From: Chloroflexales bacterium ZM16-3
GTDB taxonomy: Bacteria; Chloroflexota; Chloroflexia; Chloroflexales; Chloroflexaceae
Length of the DNA: 64,000 bases
NCBI GenBank assembly: GCA_004138175.2
Contig: RYFE02000029.1
Coordinates: forward strand, 1-64,000
Direction: 5' to 3'
Both the position numbers and the translations under genes were made by a program. Each line of letters opens with the position of its first letter. Within the stretch, counting starts at the first letter, position 1. Of the stretch, positions 31,445 through 39,234 are shown in pieces. Under the pieces are notes generated by a model, which did no database searches, was not told the origin of the DNA, and saw only the letters and a list, made by a program, of their open reading frames with translations.

Positions 31445-34400
31445 ATGAAGAAGCGACAGATCGTTCTTGGGCTGGGCCTGGCCCTGGCCCTGACGGTGGC
31501 GCTCTGGCCGCGCACCAGCTACGCGGCCTGTGATGTCAATATTGGCTGCTATGTCGATGAGGGGATCGTGACCGTGCTGCGCTTTCTGGCGCAGATCGGG
31601 TGGTTCCTGAACGCCAATCTGCTGCTCGTCTCGCGCTGGATCGAGGAGCAGCGGAACTGGCTGATTAACGACGTGATGCGCGCCGTGTTCACCGGGCTGC
31701 TCCAGGGCGTCAGCGTGGCCTGGGTCGAGGCGGTGGTGATCGCGATCATCATCTTCATCATCGGCTTCTCGCTCCAGGCCATCGTCAAGCTGGAGTGGGT
31801 AGACCTGAAACGTGGCATCCGCAATGGGGTGATTGCGCTGATCGTGTTCACCTATGGCGGCGATCTCATGGGAGCCTCCGAGCAGGGCCGCCTGCTCCTG
31901 AGCCAGGCGGCAGCCGCGATGGTGAAGGACGCGCTGACGACCGCAGGCGCGGCGGAGATGCTCACCAGCGGCACGTCGCGCCCCGGCGATCAGATGCCCC
32001 CCACGGCGACGATCTACCCCGGTGCGATGTGTGGCGGCGCGGTGCCTGCCCGCGCTGCGTCCGGAATCATGATCAACGACATCGCAGCGAACTACCTCTT
32101 TGCGACCGCCGAGGACATTCACTGCCCCTCATTGTCCGGGGCACCGGCAAACGCCCCAGCGCTGCCGCGCGTGTTCTGGGAGGGTGGAGCCTATAACGGC
32201 GTGGGGTTCGTCGGGTACTACAGCCACGCCGCTGGCGAGGCTGCCGACGATGCAGATCGCAAGCGGGTGGTGGGCCTGGCGATGGACGGGGCGGTGCGCC
32301 AGCTCTTTGGAGCCTTCCTCTGTCTCGCGGCGGTGGTGGAGCAGATCATTCAGATCCTCTTTGCCTTCGGGATGGTGAGCCTCTGGTTCTCGCTCTCCCT
32401 TAGCCTGCCGCTCGCGCTCTTCGTCCCCGGCGAGGGGATGCTGGCGAGCATCGTGCGCTCGGGCGTCGATCTCATCAAGCAGAGCATCATGACGACCATC
32501 GGCGTCGCCCTGGTGAGCTTTGTGATCAGCACCGCCGCCAGCTCGTCGGGGGTGAACGCGGGCCTAGTGGCCTTCATCGGCCTGATCGCGCTCGCCGTGC
32601 TCATGATGCTGCTGGTACACACCGGGAAGGTCATCTTTGCGACCGTCGCGGGCATGAGCACCACCGTCGCGGGCGCGGCCCCCGCCGCCGTGCTGGGCGC
32701 GGTTGGCGGCGCGGGGCTGCTCGCGGGCATGGCCCTGCGGGGCAACGCTGCGGGCAATGACGCCGCCGGCTCCGCCCGTGCGGATGCCGAGGCCGCAGCA
32801 CGCGAGAGCGGGGCCAGCAAGCAGGAGGTGCGGCAGGCGGGCGACCGGGCCGCAAAGGCGGCCTACGCCGCCGCGCTGAAATCATCGGCGACGCAAACGA
32901 TGGCCGACGTGGGCCGCGTCACCACGGATGCGGCTGGCTTCGTCGGCGACCCGCTGCGCCAGAGCATGCGCTGGCAGGATCGGGCCGAGGTCGAGCGGCG
33001 GCAGCAGGAGACGATTGCGGCGATGGACTCGCGGGACGCGCCGCGCGCCGATGCCCCTGCGGCCAGCGCGCCGCTCCCGCAGCCCCAGAGCCAGGGAGCA
33101 GACGACCAGGGCAGCAGCGCGGCCCAGCGCCTGCGTGGCCTTGCGCCCGCGTCGGCAGCGAACCCGTACACGTCGCCGACGACCGCATTGGGCGGCGCGG
33201 CAGCCACGGATGTCAAGGCGGCAGAAGCAGGCCCGACGCCAGACGAGCGCCAGGCCGACGCCGAGGTGGCGGAGCTTGGCAGCGCCCTCCAGCGCGCCCA
33301 GGGGGAGCTGGAGCGGGCGCAGCAGCAGCTTGCGGCCGCGCAGGGCCGCGCCTCCGCGCAGCAGCCCTCCGCGCTCAACGAGCGCGAGATCCGCCGCCTG
33401 GCGAAAGAGGCCGACGGGGTGGTCGCCGAGGTGGCCCGCCTGCGGCAGCAGCTCGGCGAGGCCGAGCGCGTGCAGCGCCAGGTGCGCGGCGCGGGCGAGG
33501 CCCAGCGCGCGCAGGCGGACTCGCAGCGGACGTGGGGCATGGTGCAGGCGACGGAGGGCCGACGCGACCCTGCGACCGGCGAGACGCCCCGGCTCGCCAT
33601 CCAGACCGGCGTGGGGCTGGCCCAGCAGCAGCTTGACCGGGAGCAGCGGCGGCTCAATGCGCGGCCCGCCGACGATCCGGGCGTGCCCGATGATCGGGCC
33701 TGGCTCCGGCAGCAGCAGGCGGCGGTCGGCAGCCTGCGCCAGTGGCATGAGACGCTGGCCCGCCCGGATGCGTCAGCGGAGGATCACGTTGCGGGGGAGG
33801 CCGCGATCCGCACCATCCGCGACGAGGCGGGGCGCGAGCAGCAGCAGGCGCGGCAGGCGGGCAATGCGCAGCGGGCGCAGATCGCCGGTGGCGTGGCCGC
33901 GCTCGCGGGGGCCATGCTGCCCCCTGCGCCCGCTGGCGCGGCCCCGGCGGCGGCCCCGGCTGCTGCTGCTGCCCCTGCCGCCTCAACCGGCGCTCCTGCG
34001 CCCGCTGGCGCGGCCCCGGCGGCGGCCCCGGTTGCCGCCGCACCAACCGCTCCTGCGCCCGCTGGCGCGGCCCCGGCGGCGGCCCCGGCCAGCGGGCAGG
34101 GAGGGGCGGGAACGTCAGCGAAGGGCATCACCGCGCCAGACCACCCCCCAGTGCTTTCCCCCGCGTCACCGGGGGGTGGCAGCGCACCTGTCGTCGCAGC
34201 GCCCGGAGCGGAGGGAGGAACGACAGGCACGCCTGCGTCCTCCCCGCCCGCAGCACCAGGCATGGGTGTCTCGGCATCGCCAGGCGCTTCGGTGTCACAG
34301 CGCCTTCATTCCCCGGCCCCGGCAGTGGCAAGCGACGCTCCGGCGGCTTCTTCCGCCCCGGTCGCTGCCCCGGTCGCCAGCCCGGCCCCGGTGGGTGCAG

Positions 34401-34837
34401 GCGTGGCTCCAGGGGTCGCCCCGGCGGCTTCGAGCGAAGCCCCAGCGACTTCTTCCGCCCCGGTTGCAGCCCCGGTCGCTGCCCCGGTCGCCAGCCCGGC
34501 CCCGGCGGGTGCAGGCGTGGCCCCGGTCGCTGCCCCAGTGGCTCCTGCCCCGGTCGCTGTCCCGGTGGCTCCTGCCCCGGTCGCTGTCCCGGTGGCTCCT
34601 GCCCCGGTGGCTCCTGCCCCGGTGGCTCCTGCCCCGGCAGCCAGCCCGACTCCGGTTGTAGCTCCAGGGGTCGCCCCGGTGGCTCCTGCCCCGGTCGCAG
34701 CCCCGGTGGCCAGCCCGGCTCCGGTGGTCAGCCCGGCCCCGGTCGCTGCCCCGGCCCTGACGGGTACCGATGGAGAAGCGGCCCGCCCGCGACGCCGACG
34801 TATTGGTGGTGCCGACCCTACGCGGGGGAAGCGATAA
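31445..34837 (+). CDS. VirB6/TrbL-like conjugation channel protein with long Ala/Pro tail
   Basis: 1130 residues. N-terminal signal-like segment (KKRQIVLGLGLALALTVALW), then a polytopic region: VEAVVIAIIIFIIGFSLQAIV (~100-120), GVIALIVFTYGGDLM, a large extracellular loop (~150-285), then helices around 290-325, 345-365 and 370-400 including VAFIGLIALAVLMMLLVHTG. This is the VirB6/TrbL layout of the inner-membrane pore. Residues ~450-800 are helical and coiled-coil (RAQGELERAQQQLAAAQGRA). From ~810 the tail is an Ala/Pro/Val repeat region (units such as APVAAPVASPAP) that expands by in-frame repeats. Cytoplasmic tails of this kind occur in Gram-positive TrbL/VirB6 proteins. The tail's function is unknown. 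Confidence 0.75.
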   Translation: MKKRQIVLGLGLALALTVALWPRTSYAACDVNIGCYVDEGIVTVLRFLAQIGWFLNANLLLVSRWIEEQRNWLINDVMRAVFTGLLQGVSVAWVEAVVIAIIIFIIGFSLQAIVKLEWVDLKRGIRNGVIALIVFTYGGDLMGASEQGRLLLSQAAAAMVKDALTTAGAAEMLTSGTSRPGDQMPPTATIYPGAMCGGAVPARAASGIMINDIAANYLFATAEDIHCPSLSGAPANAPALPRVFWEGGAYNGVGFVGYYSHAAGEAADDADRKRVVGLAMDGAVRQLFGAFLCLAAVVEQIIQILFAFGMVSLWFSLSLSLPLALFVPGEGMLASIVRSGVDLIKQSIMTTIGVALVSFVISTAASSSGVNAGLVAFIGLIALAVLMMLLVHTGKVIFATVAGMSTTVAGAAPAAVLGAVGGAGLLAGMALRGNAAGNDAAGSARADAEAAARESGASKQEVRQAGDRAAKAAYAAALKSSATQTMADVGRVTTDAAGFVGDPLRQSMRWQDRAEVERRQQETIAAMDSRDAPRADAPAASAPLPQPQSQGADDQGSSAAQRLRGLAPASAANPYTSPTTALGGAAATDVKAAEAGPTPDERQADAEVAELGSALQRAQGELERAQQQLAAAQGRASAQQPSALNEREIRRLAKEADGVVAEVARLRQQLGEAERVQRQVRGAGEAQRAQADSQRTWGMVQATEGRRDPATGETPRLAIQTGVGLAQQQLDREQRRLNARPADDPGVPDDRAWLRQQQAAVGSLRQWHETLARPDASAEDHVAGEAAIRTIRDEAGREQQQARQAGNAQRAQIAGGVAALAGAMLPPAPAGAAPAAAPAAAAAPAASTGAPAPAGAAPAAAPVAAAPTAPAPAGAAPAAAPASGQGGAGTSAKGITAPDHPPVLSPASPGGGSAPVVAAPGAEGGTTGTPASSPPAAPGMGVSASPGASVSQRLHSPAPAVASDAPAASSAPVAAPVASPAPVGAGVAPGVAPAASSEAPATSSAPVAAPVAAPVASPAPAGAGVAPVAAPVAPAPVAVPVAPAPVAVPVAPAPVAPAPVAPAPAASPTPVVAPGVAPVAPAPVAAPVASPAPVVSPAPVAAPALTGTDGEAARPRRRRIGGADPTRGKR

Positions 34838-34838
34838 C

Positions 34839-36767
34839 ATGTTCCGTACCACACGCATCATCATGGCCCTTGTCGCAGGTATCGCGCTTGCCCCGCTGGT
34901 GCTGCCGCTCATCGCGCCGTCGGGACGATCTGCGTCAGCACAGTCGCTCCCCTGGACGCCGACGCCGACCGCCCCGGCGACGGCGACGGCAACCTCCACC
35001 GCCACGCCGACCGCCCCGGCGACGGCAACGGCAACCCTTACCGCGACGCCGACCGCCGAGCCAGGGACGCAGCCCGATCGCTGCGAGCCGAACGACACGC
35101 TGACCCAGCCCTGCGCGCTGCCGACCGAGATCGACAACCCCGACCTGACGTTCGTGGATGACGACGTAGATGTCTTCAGCTTCCTGCTGAAAGGCGGGCG
35201 CACCTACACGCTCCGCGCCAGCAGCACCACCGGGATCGACCCGCGTATCACGCTCTACCGCGCGGGAGACACCAGCACGGCGCTTGCTGAGAATGACGAT
35301 CTGCAGGCCGGCAGCCCCGATGCGGAGGTGCAGGTGACGACCGCAAGCGATGGCTGGTACCTCCTGGTCGTCGCGAACAGCGCGCCGGGCGACATGCGCC
35401 GCCGCACCTACACGGTGAGCGCCCGCTCGTCGGCGACGACGCAGCCAACCGCGAACGCAACGAGCGCCGTCGCTGCCACCCAGGATGCCCAGATGCCCGT
35501 CACAGCCACCCAGGGCGATGTGTTTGAGAACAACTACAGCCCCGAGACGGCGGGCACGCTCGCCTGGGGTGTGCCCTATGACCTGAGCCTCGTCTGTCCC
35601 GTTGCCGGGCAGTGCCCCGGCGGCGACCATGATTTTTTCTGGCTGCCGGTCAAGGCGGGCCTTCCGATCATCGCTGTCACCTATGACCTGGGGCCAGGGG
35701 CCGACCCGGCGATGACCCTGTATCGGCCCGAGGCTGGATTCACCGACCCATCCACGGGCCTGGCCGGCTGGCGGGCCTGGGCAGGCAACGATGACGTGGT
35801 GCCCGGCTTCACGCTGCGGTCGCAGCTGCTCGTCACCCCGGACTGGAGCGGCTACGCGCTGCTGGTGATCGCCTCCTCTGAGCGCGCCGACCCGCCCCCG
35901 CTGCCGCCCGCCGTCGGCGCGCCGGGCCGCTACCGCCTGATGGCGGGGCCGACCGGCCTGGCCCCCGTGCAGGAGGTGCTGCGCGCCCAGAGCGACATCC
36001 CCGCCGCGCCCACTCCCGAGGTGCCGACCACGCCGCCGACCGGCCAGCCGGCGGACGCGCCGCTCGCGCCCACGCCGGCCAGCGACGCCCGCGAGGTGAT
36101 CAAGGAGGAGAGCGTCGGCGGCCGCGCGGTGGTCGTGCGGGACGCGACCGTGCTGTACGCGGCGGCCCCGCCCACCGAGGCCGACATGCTGGCCACCTAC
36201 CCGGAGGGCGCGCAGGTGCGCCTGCTGGGGCAGACCTACGCCGGCTGGGTGAAAGTCCAGCCCGCCGATAGTGTCACCCCCGGCTGGATGTTCGGCCCGA
36301 ACCTGCGCCCGCTCAGCGAGTCGCCCCCCGGCGGCGCGGCCACGCCCGCGCCGGAGGGCACCCCGCTGCCGGGCAGCAGCGCCACCGCACTCCCTGGGGT
36401 GGGCACGCCCACGCCGACCGGCGGCGCGGCGTCCCCGGTGGTCGTGCAGCCGCCGCTCCCCACGCCCCTTGCGGCCCAGGTGCCGCCCGAGGCGCGCGCC
36501 GTCACCATTGAGGTCTGCGCCGTCGCAAAGCCAAGCGAGAGCGCCTGCACGCGGCCCCTGGAGGGCGTGCGGGTCGAGCTGGTGCGCGTCTCTGACGGCA
36601 GCGTGCGGTTTGTCGGCCTGACCGACCGGACGGGCCGGGTGGCACCGAGCATTCAGACCGCGCCCGGCACCGCCGTCGATGTCCAGATCGGCGCGCTCGG
36701 CATTCGCACGCCGCTCCCGGCCAACGGGGCGCTGCTGCCCGTGCGTGTGGTGGAGGCCGCCCCATGA
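34839..36767 (+). CDS. secreted protein with two PPC domains and an SH3b-like domain
   Basis: 642 residues; ATG 34839 is one base past the channel-gene stop. Signal peptide MFRTTRIIMALVAGIALAPL, then a TPTAPATATAT linker. Two pre-peptidase C-terminal (PPC) beta-sandwiches: first CEPNDTLTQPCALPTEIDNP to RRRTYTVSAR (~85-195), second FENNYSPETAGTLAWG to YALLVIASSERA (~225-350). A bacterial SH3-like domain follows (GRAVVVRDATVLYAAAPP to SVTPGWMFGPNLRPL), then a Pro linker and a last small beta domain with VTIEVCAVAKPSESACTRPL. SH3b domains often bind peptidoglycan. Likely an extracytoplasmic part of the transfer apparatus; overlaps the next gene by ATGA. Confidence 0.75.
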   Translation: MFRTTRIIMALVAGIALAPLVLPLIAPSGRSASAQSLPWTPTPTAPATATATSTATPTAPATATATLTATPTAEPGTQPDRCEPNDTLTQPCALPTEIDNPDLTFVDDDVDVFSFLLKGGRTYTLRASSTTGIDPRITLYRAGDTSTALAENDDLQAGSPDAEVQVTTASDGWYLLVVANSAPGDMRRRTYTVSARSSATTQPTANATSAVAATQDAQMPVTATQGDVFENNYSPETAGTLAWGVPYDLSLVCPVAGQCPGGDHDFFWLPVKAGLPIIAVTYDLGPGADPAMTLYRPEAGFTDPSTGLAGWRAWAGNDDVVPGFTLRSQLLVTPDWSGYALLVIASSERADPPPLPPAVGAPGRYRLMAGPTGLAPVQEVLRAQSDIPAAPTPEVPTTPPTGQPADAPLAPTPASDAREVIKEESVGGRAVVVRDATVLYAAAPPTEADMLATYPEGAQVRLLGQTYAGWVKVQPADSVTPGWMFGPNLRPLSESPPGGAATPAPEGTPLPGSSATALPGVGTPTPTGGAASPVVVQPPLPTPLAAQVPPEARAVTIEVCAVAKPSESACTRPLEGVRVELVRVSDGSVRFVGLTDRTGRVAPSIQTAPGTAVDVQIGALGIRTPLPANGALLPVRVVEAAP

Positions 36768-38251
36768 GCCAGCAGCAGCAGCAGGATCGCAGCGTGATCG
36801 AGGCGCAGGCCACGCTGCGCAAGGCGCTTGAACGCCAGTGGCGGGCATGGAGCGCCCTGATCACCGAGCTGGAGGGGGAGGTACGGACGACTGACCGGGC
36901 GCGCGACCCGGAGGCGGCGCTGTTCGACGCCCCGGCGCCCGTCCGGGCCAACCTGCCGCTGGCCACGCGCAAGCAGCTCCTGGCGGTCTTTGATGCCCGG
37001 CTTCAGACCGCGCAGGCCGAGGCGGAGGCCGCGGCCCGCCAGCAGCGCCAGCCGCCGCCCGACGCCGAGGCCGTGCGGCACCAGCTCATCGCGCATATCG
37101 CACAGGAGCTGCGCGGGGAGGCGCAGGAGAAGGGGCTGGCGCTGATCTTCTGGAGCGGCAAGCTGGTGCCGTTCGACCACCGCTCGCTCCAGCGCGCCAC
37201 ATCGGCCACCGACTACCTGGCGGCGGGCCTGGGGCCGCGCACGGCCAGCCCCGTGCAGACGGCGCTGCTGGTCGGCGGCGGCGTCCTGGCCATCCTCGCC
37301 CTGCTGTTCGTCTTCGCGACGGTGCTGCTTGGCCCGTCCGCGCCCGCGCAGACCGCCACGGTGGCCGAGGCGCGGGTGGGCGATCAGCGCGTCACCCGCT
37401 GGGATGTGCGTGCCGCCGGCGGTGTCCCTGGGGTCGCGCTGCGCGTAGACCCCGCGCGGGTGAGCTACCCGCTCGTGATCTGCGCCCCGGAGGCGCAGGC
37501 CGGATCGCTCGTCGGCCAGACGGTGAGCATCACCGGCACCGCCAACGTGCGGCGCTACGCCCTCGCCGCCGGCGGCGCGGATCTGCGCGTGGTGGCCTGC
37601 GAGAACCCCCAGCGCGAGCTCTCCCGTGGGGCGCTCGCCGAGGCCGTGACCGCGCTCCCCGCGCCCGAGGATCGCATCCGTGACGTGTGGGTGCGCGGCC
37701 CCGCCGACGACCCGCAGCGCATCCCCGCCGACCGCATGGAGGTGACGCTGCTGCTCGACCCGGCCATTGGCGAGGCCAGCCTGGTGCTGGCCGATGGCAC
37801 CGCGCTCTCGCCCAGCGAGCGGAGGCCCGCGCAGGCTGGCCTGGAGCTTGTCTTCCTGGCCCCCCTGTCGCCGGTGACACAGACGGCGGGCCTGCACGAG
37901 CAGACACCAGTCAGCCTACCGCAGATCAGCGCGGTGCAGGTGCCGGCGCCCGAGGAGCGCCTGAGCTATCTCGCCCGCGTCCTCGCTGTCGCCGACCCGC
38001 GCCTGACGCGCCAGGGCACGAGCCTTCAGCTCACCCTCACGGTGCGGGCCACGGCAGATCGTGGGGCGGCGCTTGGCCTGTTCCCCGGCGACATCCGGGC
38101 CAGCGCGGGCGCCAGGGAGGTCACGGCGACCTGGGAGCCGCAGGCCATCCCCGGCGACGGCTCGCCCCAGCAGCTCGTGATCACGCTGCCGGCGTCGGGC
38201 GAGGCCATCACCGTGTCGGTCGGCACCTGGCAGGCGACGATAACGCCCTGA
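36764..38251 (+). CDS. bitopic membrane protein, possible transfer-complex subunit
   Basis: 495 residues. A cytoplasmic helical N-terminus (~160 residues, MSQQQQQDRSVIEAQATLRK, Gln- and Ala-rich coiled coil ERQWRAWSALITELEGE) is followed by one membrane helix, VQTALLVGGGVLAILALLFV (~170-192). An extracytoplasmic beta-rich domain ends with LQLTLTVRATADRGAALGLF and SVGTWQATITP. The topology is that of VirB8/VirB10-type linkers, but no family motif is recognised. It closes the first half of the conjugation chain; 129 bp separate it from the pilin-like gene. Confidence 0.65.
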   Translation: MSQQQQQDRSVIEAQATLRKALERQWRAWSALITELEGEVRTTDRARDPEAALFDAPAPVRANLPLATRKQLLAVFDARLQTAQAEAEAAARQQRQPPPDAEAVRHQLIAHIAQELRGEAQEKGLALIFWSGKLVPFDHRSLQRATSATDYLAAGLGPRTASPVQTALLVGGGVLAILALLFVFATVLLGPSAPAQTATVAEARVGDQRVTRWDVRAAGGVPGVALRVDPARVSYPLVICAPEAQAGSLVGQTVSITGTANVRRYALAAGGADLRVVACENPQRELSRGALAEAVTALPAPEDRIRDVWVRGPADDPQRIPADRMEVTLLLDPAIGEASLVLADGTALSPSERRPAQAGLELVFLAPLSPVTQTAGLHEQTPVSLPQISAVQVPAPEERLSYLARVLAVADPRLTRQGTSLQLTLTVRATADRGAALGLFPGDIRASAGAREVTATWEPQAIPGDGSPQQLVITLPASGEAITVSVGTWQATITP

Positions 38252-38380
38252 CGACAATCACACCGGAAGGGGGGTGGTGGTAGCGAGGAAAGTTCCCGCG
38301 AGGCTCCTGAACAGCTCAATCGCAACTGACCGTTACGTGCGTTTACCGCAGCGTCGCCATACTACATCGGAGGATTTTGC

Positions 38381-38752
38381 ATGAACACCCTGACACCCAC
38401 CCTGTTCCGCACGCGCGCCAGCCGCGCCGCCCGCCTGCTCCTGCCCGTCCTCCTCCTGGGCCTGCTCGTGGCCCTGAGCGGCTGCGCGAGCGCCACCACG
38501 CAGATGCAGCAGGTCGGCACCGACACGATGAACGCCGTGAAGACCTTCTCGATGTTCGCCGCCATCGCCATCGCGATCTACTGGATCACGTTCATCGTGC
38601 TCTTCGGCCTGCGCAACGTGTGGCCCGAGGGCTACAACGCCATCTCGCAGACCTGGAAGCCCGCCGTCTTCATCAGCATCGGCGCGGTCATCGGCCTCCC
38701 GGCCATCCTCACCTGGGCCAGCGGCATCGTGTCGGGCGGCGGATTCAACTGA
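38381..38752 (+). CDS. VirB2/TrbC-like pilin-type protein with lipobox
   Basis: 123 residues with CGGAGGA ribosome-binding site. N-terminal hydrophobic signal (LLLPVLLLGLLVALSGCAS) ending in a lipobox-like LSGC, then MQQVGTDTMNAVKTFSMF and two membrane helices, MFAAIAIAIYWITFIVLFGL and PAVFISIGAVIGLPAILTWA, ending in a Gly-rich SGGGFN. Signal plus two helices of this size just before VirB3- and VirB4-like genes is the standard place and form of conjugative pilin (VirB2/TrbC). The lipobox cysteine is unusual for a pilin. The 129-bp leader and the hairpin after the stop fit separate, high expression. Confidence 0.7.
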   Translation: MNTLTPTLFRTRASRAARLLLPVLLLGLLVALSGCASATTQMQQVGTDTMNAVKTFSMFAAIAIAIYWITFIVLFGLRNVWPEGYNAISQTWKPAVFISIGAVIGLPAILTWASGIVSGGGFN

Positions 38753-38756
38753 TACC

Positions 38757-38804
38757 TTCCCGGCAGGCGTGCGGCGGCATCCTGGTCGCACGCCCGCCGG
38801 GGAA
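38757..38804 (+). terminator. long hairpin after the pilin-like gene (attenuator/stabiliser)
   Basis: ttcccggcaggcgtgcg (38757-38773) pairs with cgcacgcccgccggggaa (38787-38804), one mismatch and one bulge, with a 13-nt loop. It starts 5 bp past the stop and ends 16 bp before the next start. No T-run follows, so it probably limits read-through or protects the pilin mRNA end. Confidence 0.55.
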
Positions 38805-38820
38805 CAAGCGAAGGTGTCCT

Positions 38821-39234
38821 ATGTACGTGCAACGTGAACCCCTTGGCGGCGTGGGCGAGAACCGGATCTGGTCGATCCTGACCATTGAGAACGCCGCAGG
38901 TGCCGCCGCTGGCGGCGGGGCCATGTACGGCCTCGCGCAGACCCTGCGGCTCTCCGCCGACGGCTTTGGGGCTGGTTTCTGGCTCCAGCTCATGCTCATC
39001 GCGCTTGGCGCGATTATCGGCGCGGCGGTGACGATCCGCGTGCGCGGACTCTCGCTGGTAGACCGGATCATCCTGTTCGTCAGCTTCCAGATCCGCAAGG
39101 CCAGCGGCCAGCACCGCGTGGTGCCCCCGCTGGAGTCGTCCATCTGGGCGCTCGGCGACGCGAGCGACGATCTGCTGCCGCTGATCGACGACGACATGCT
39201 GGCGGCGCTCAACGAGGGCTTATCACATGGCTGA
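38821..39234 (+). CDS. VirB3/PrgI-like inner-membrane transfer protein
   Basis: 137 residues from ATG 38821. The N-terminus MYVQREPLGGVGENRIWSIL precedes two membrane helices (NAAGAAAGGGAMYGLAQ region and FWLQLMLIALGAIIGAAVTI). A cytoplasmic tail with RIILFVSFQIRKASGQHRV follows. Small two-helix proteins immediately before VirB4 are VirB3 or PrgI-like and help anchor the ATPase to the pore. The stop overlaps the VirB4 start by 8 nt, supporting a stoichiometric partnership. Confidence 0.72.
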   Translation: MYVQREPLGGVGENRIWSILTIENAAGAAAGGGAMYGLAQTLRLSADGFGAGFWLQLMLIALGAIIGAAVTIRVRGLSLVDRIILFVSFQIRKASGQHRVVPPLESSIWALGDASDDLLPLIDDDMLAALNEGLSHG

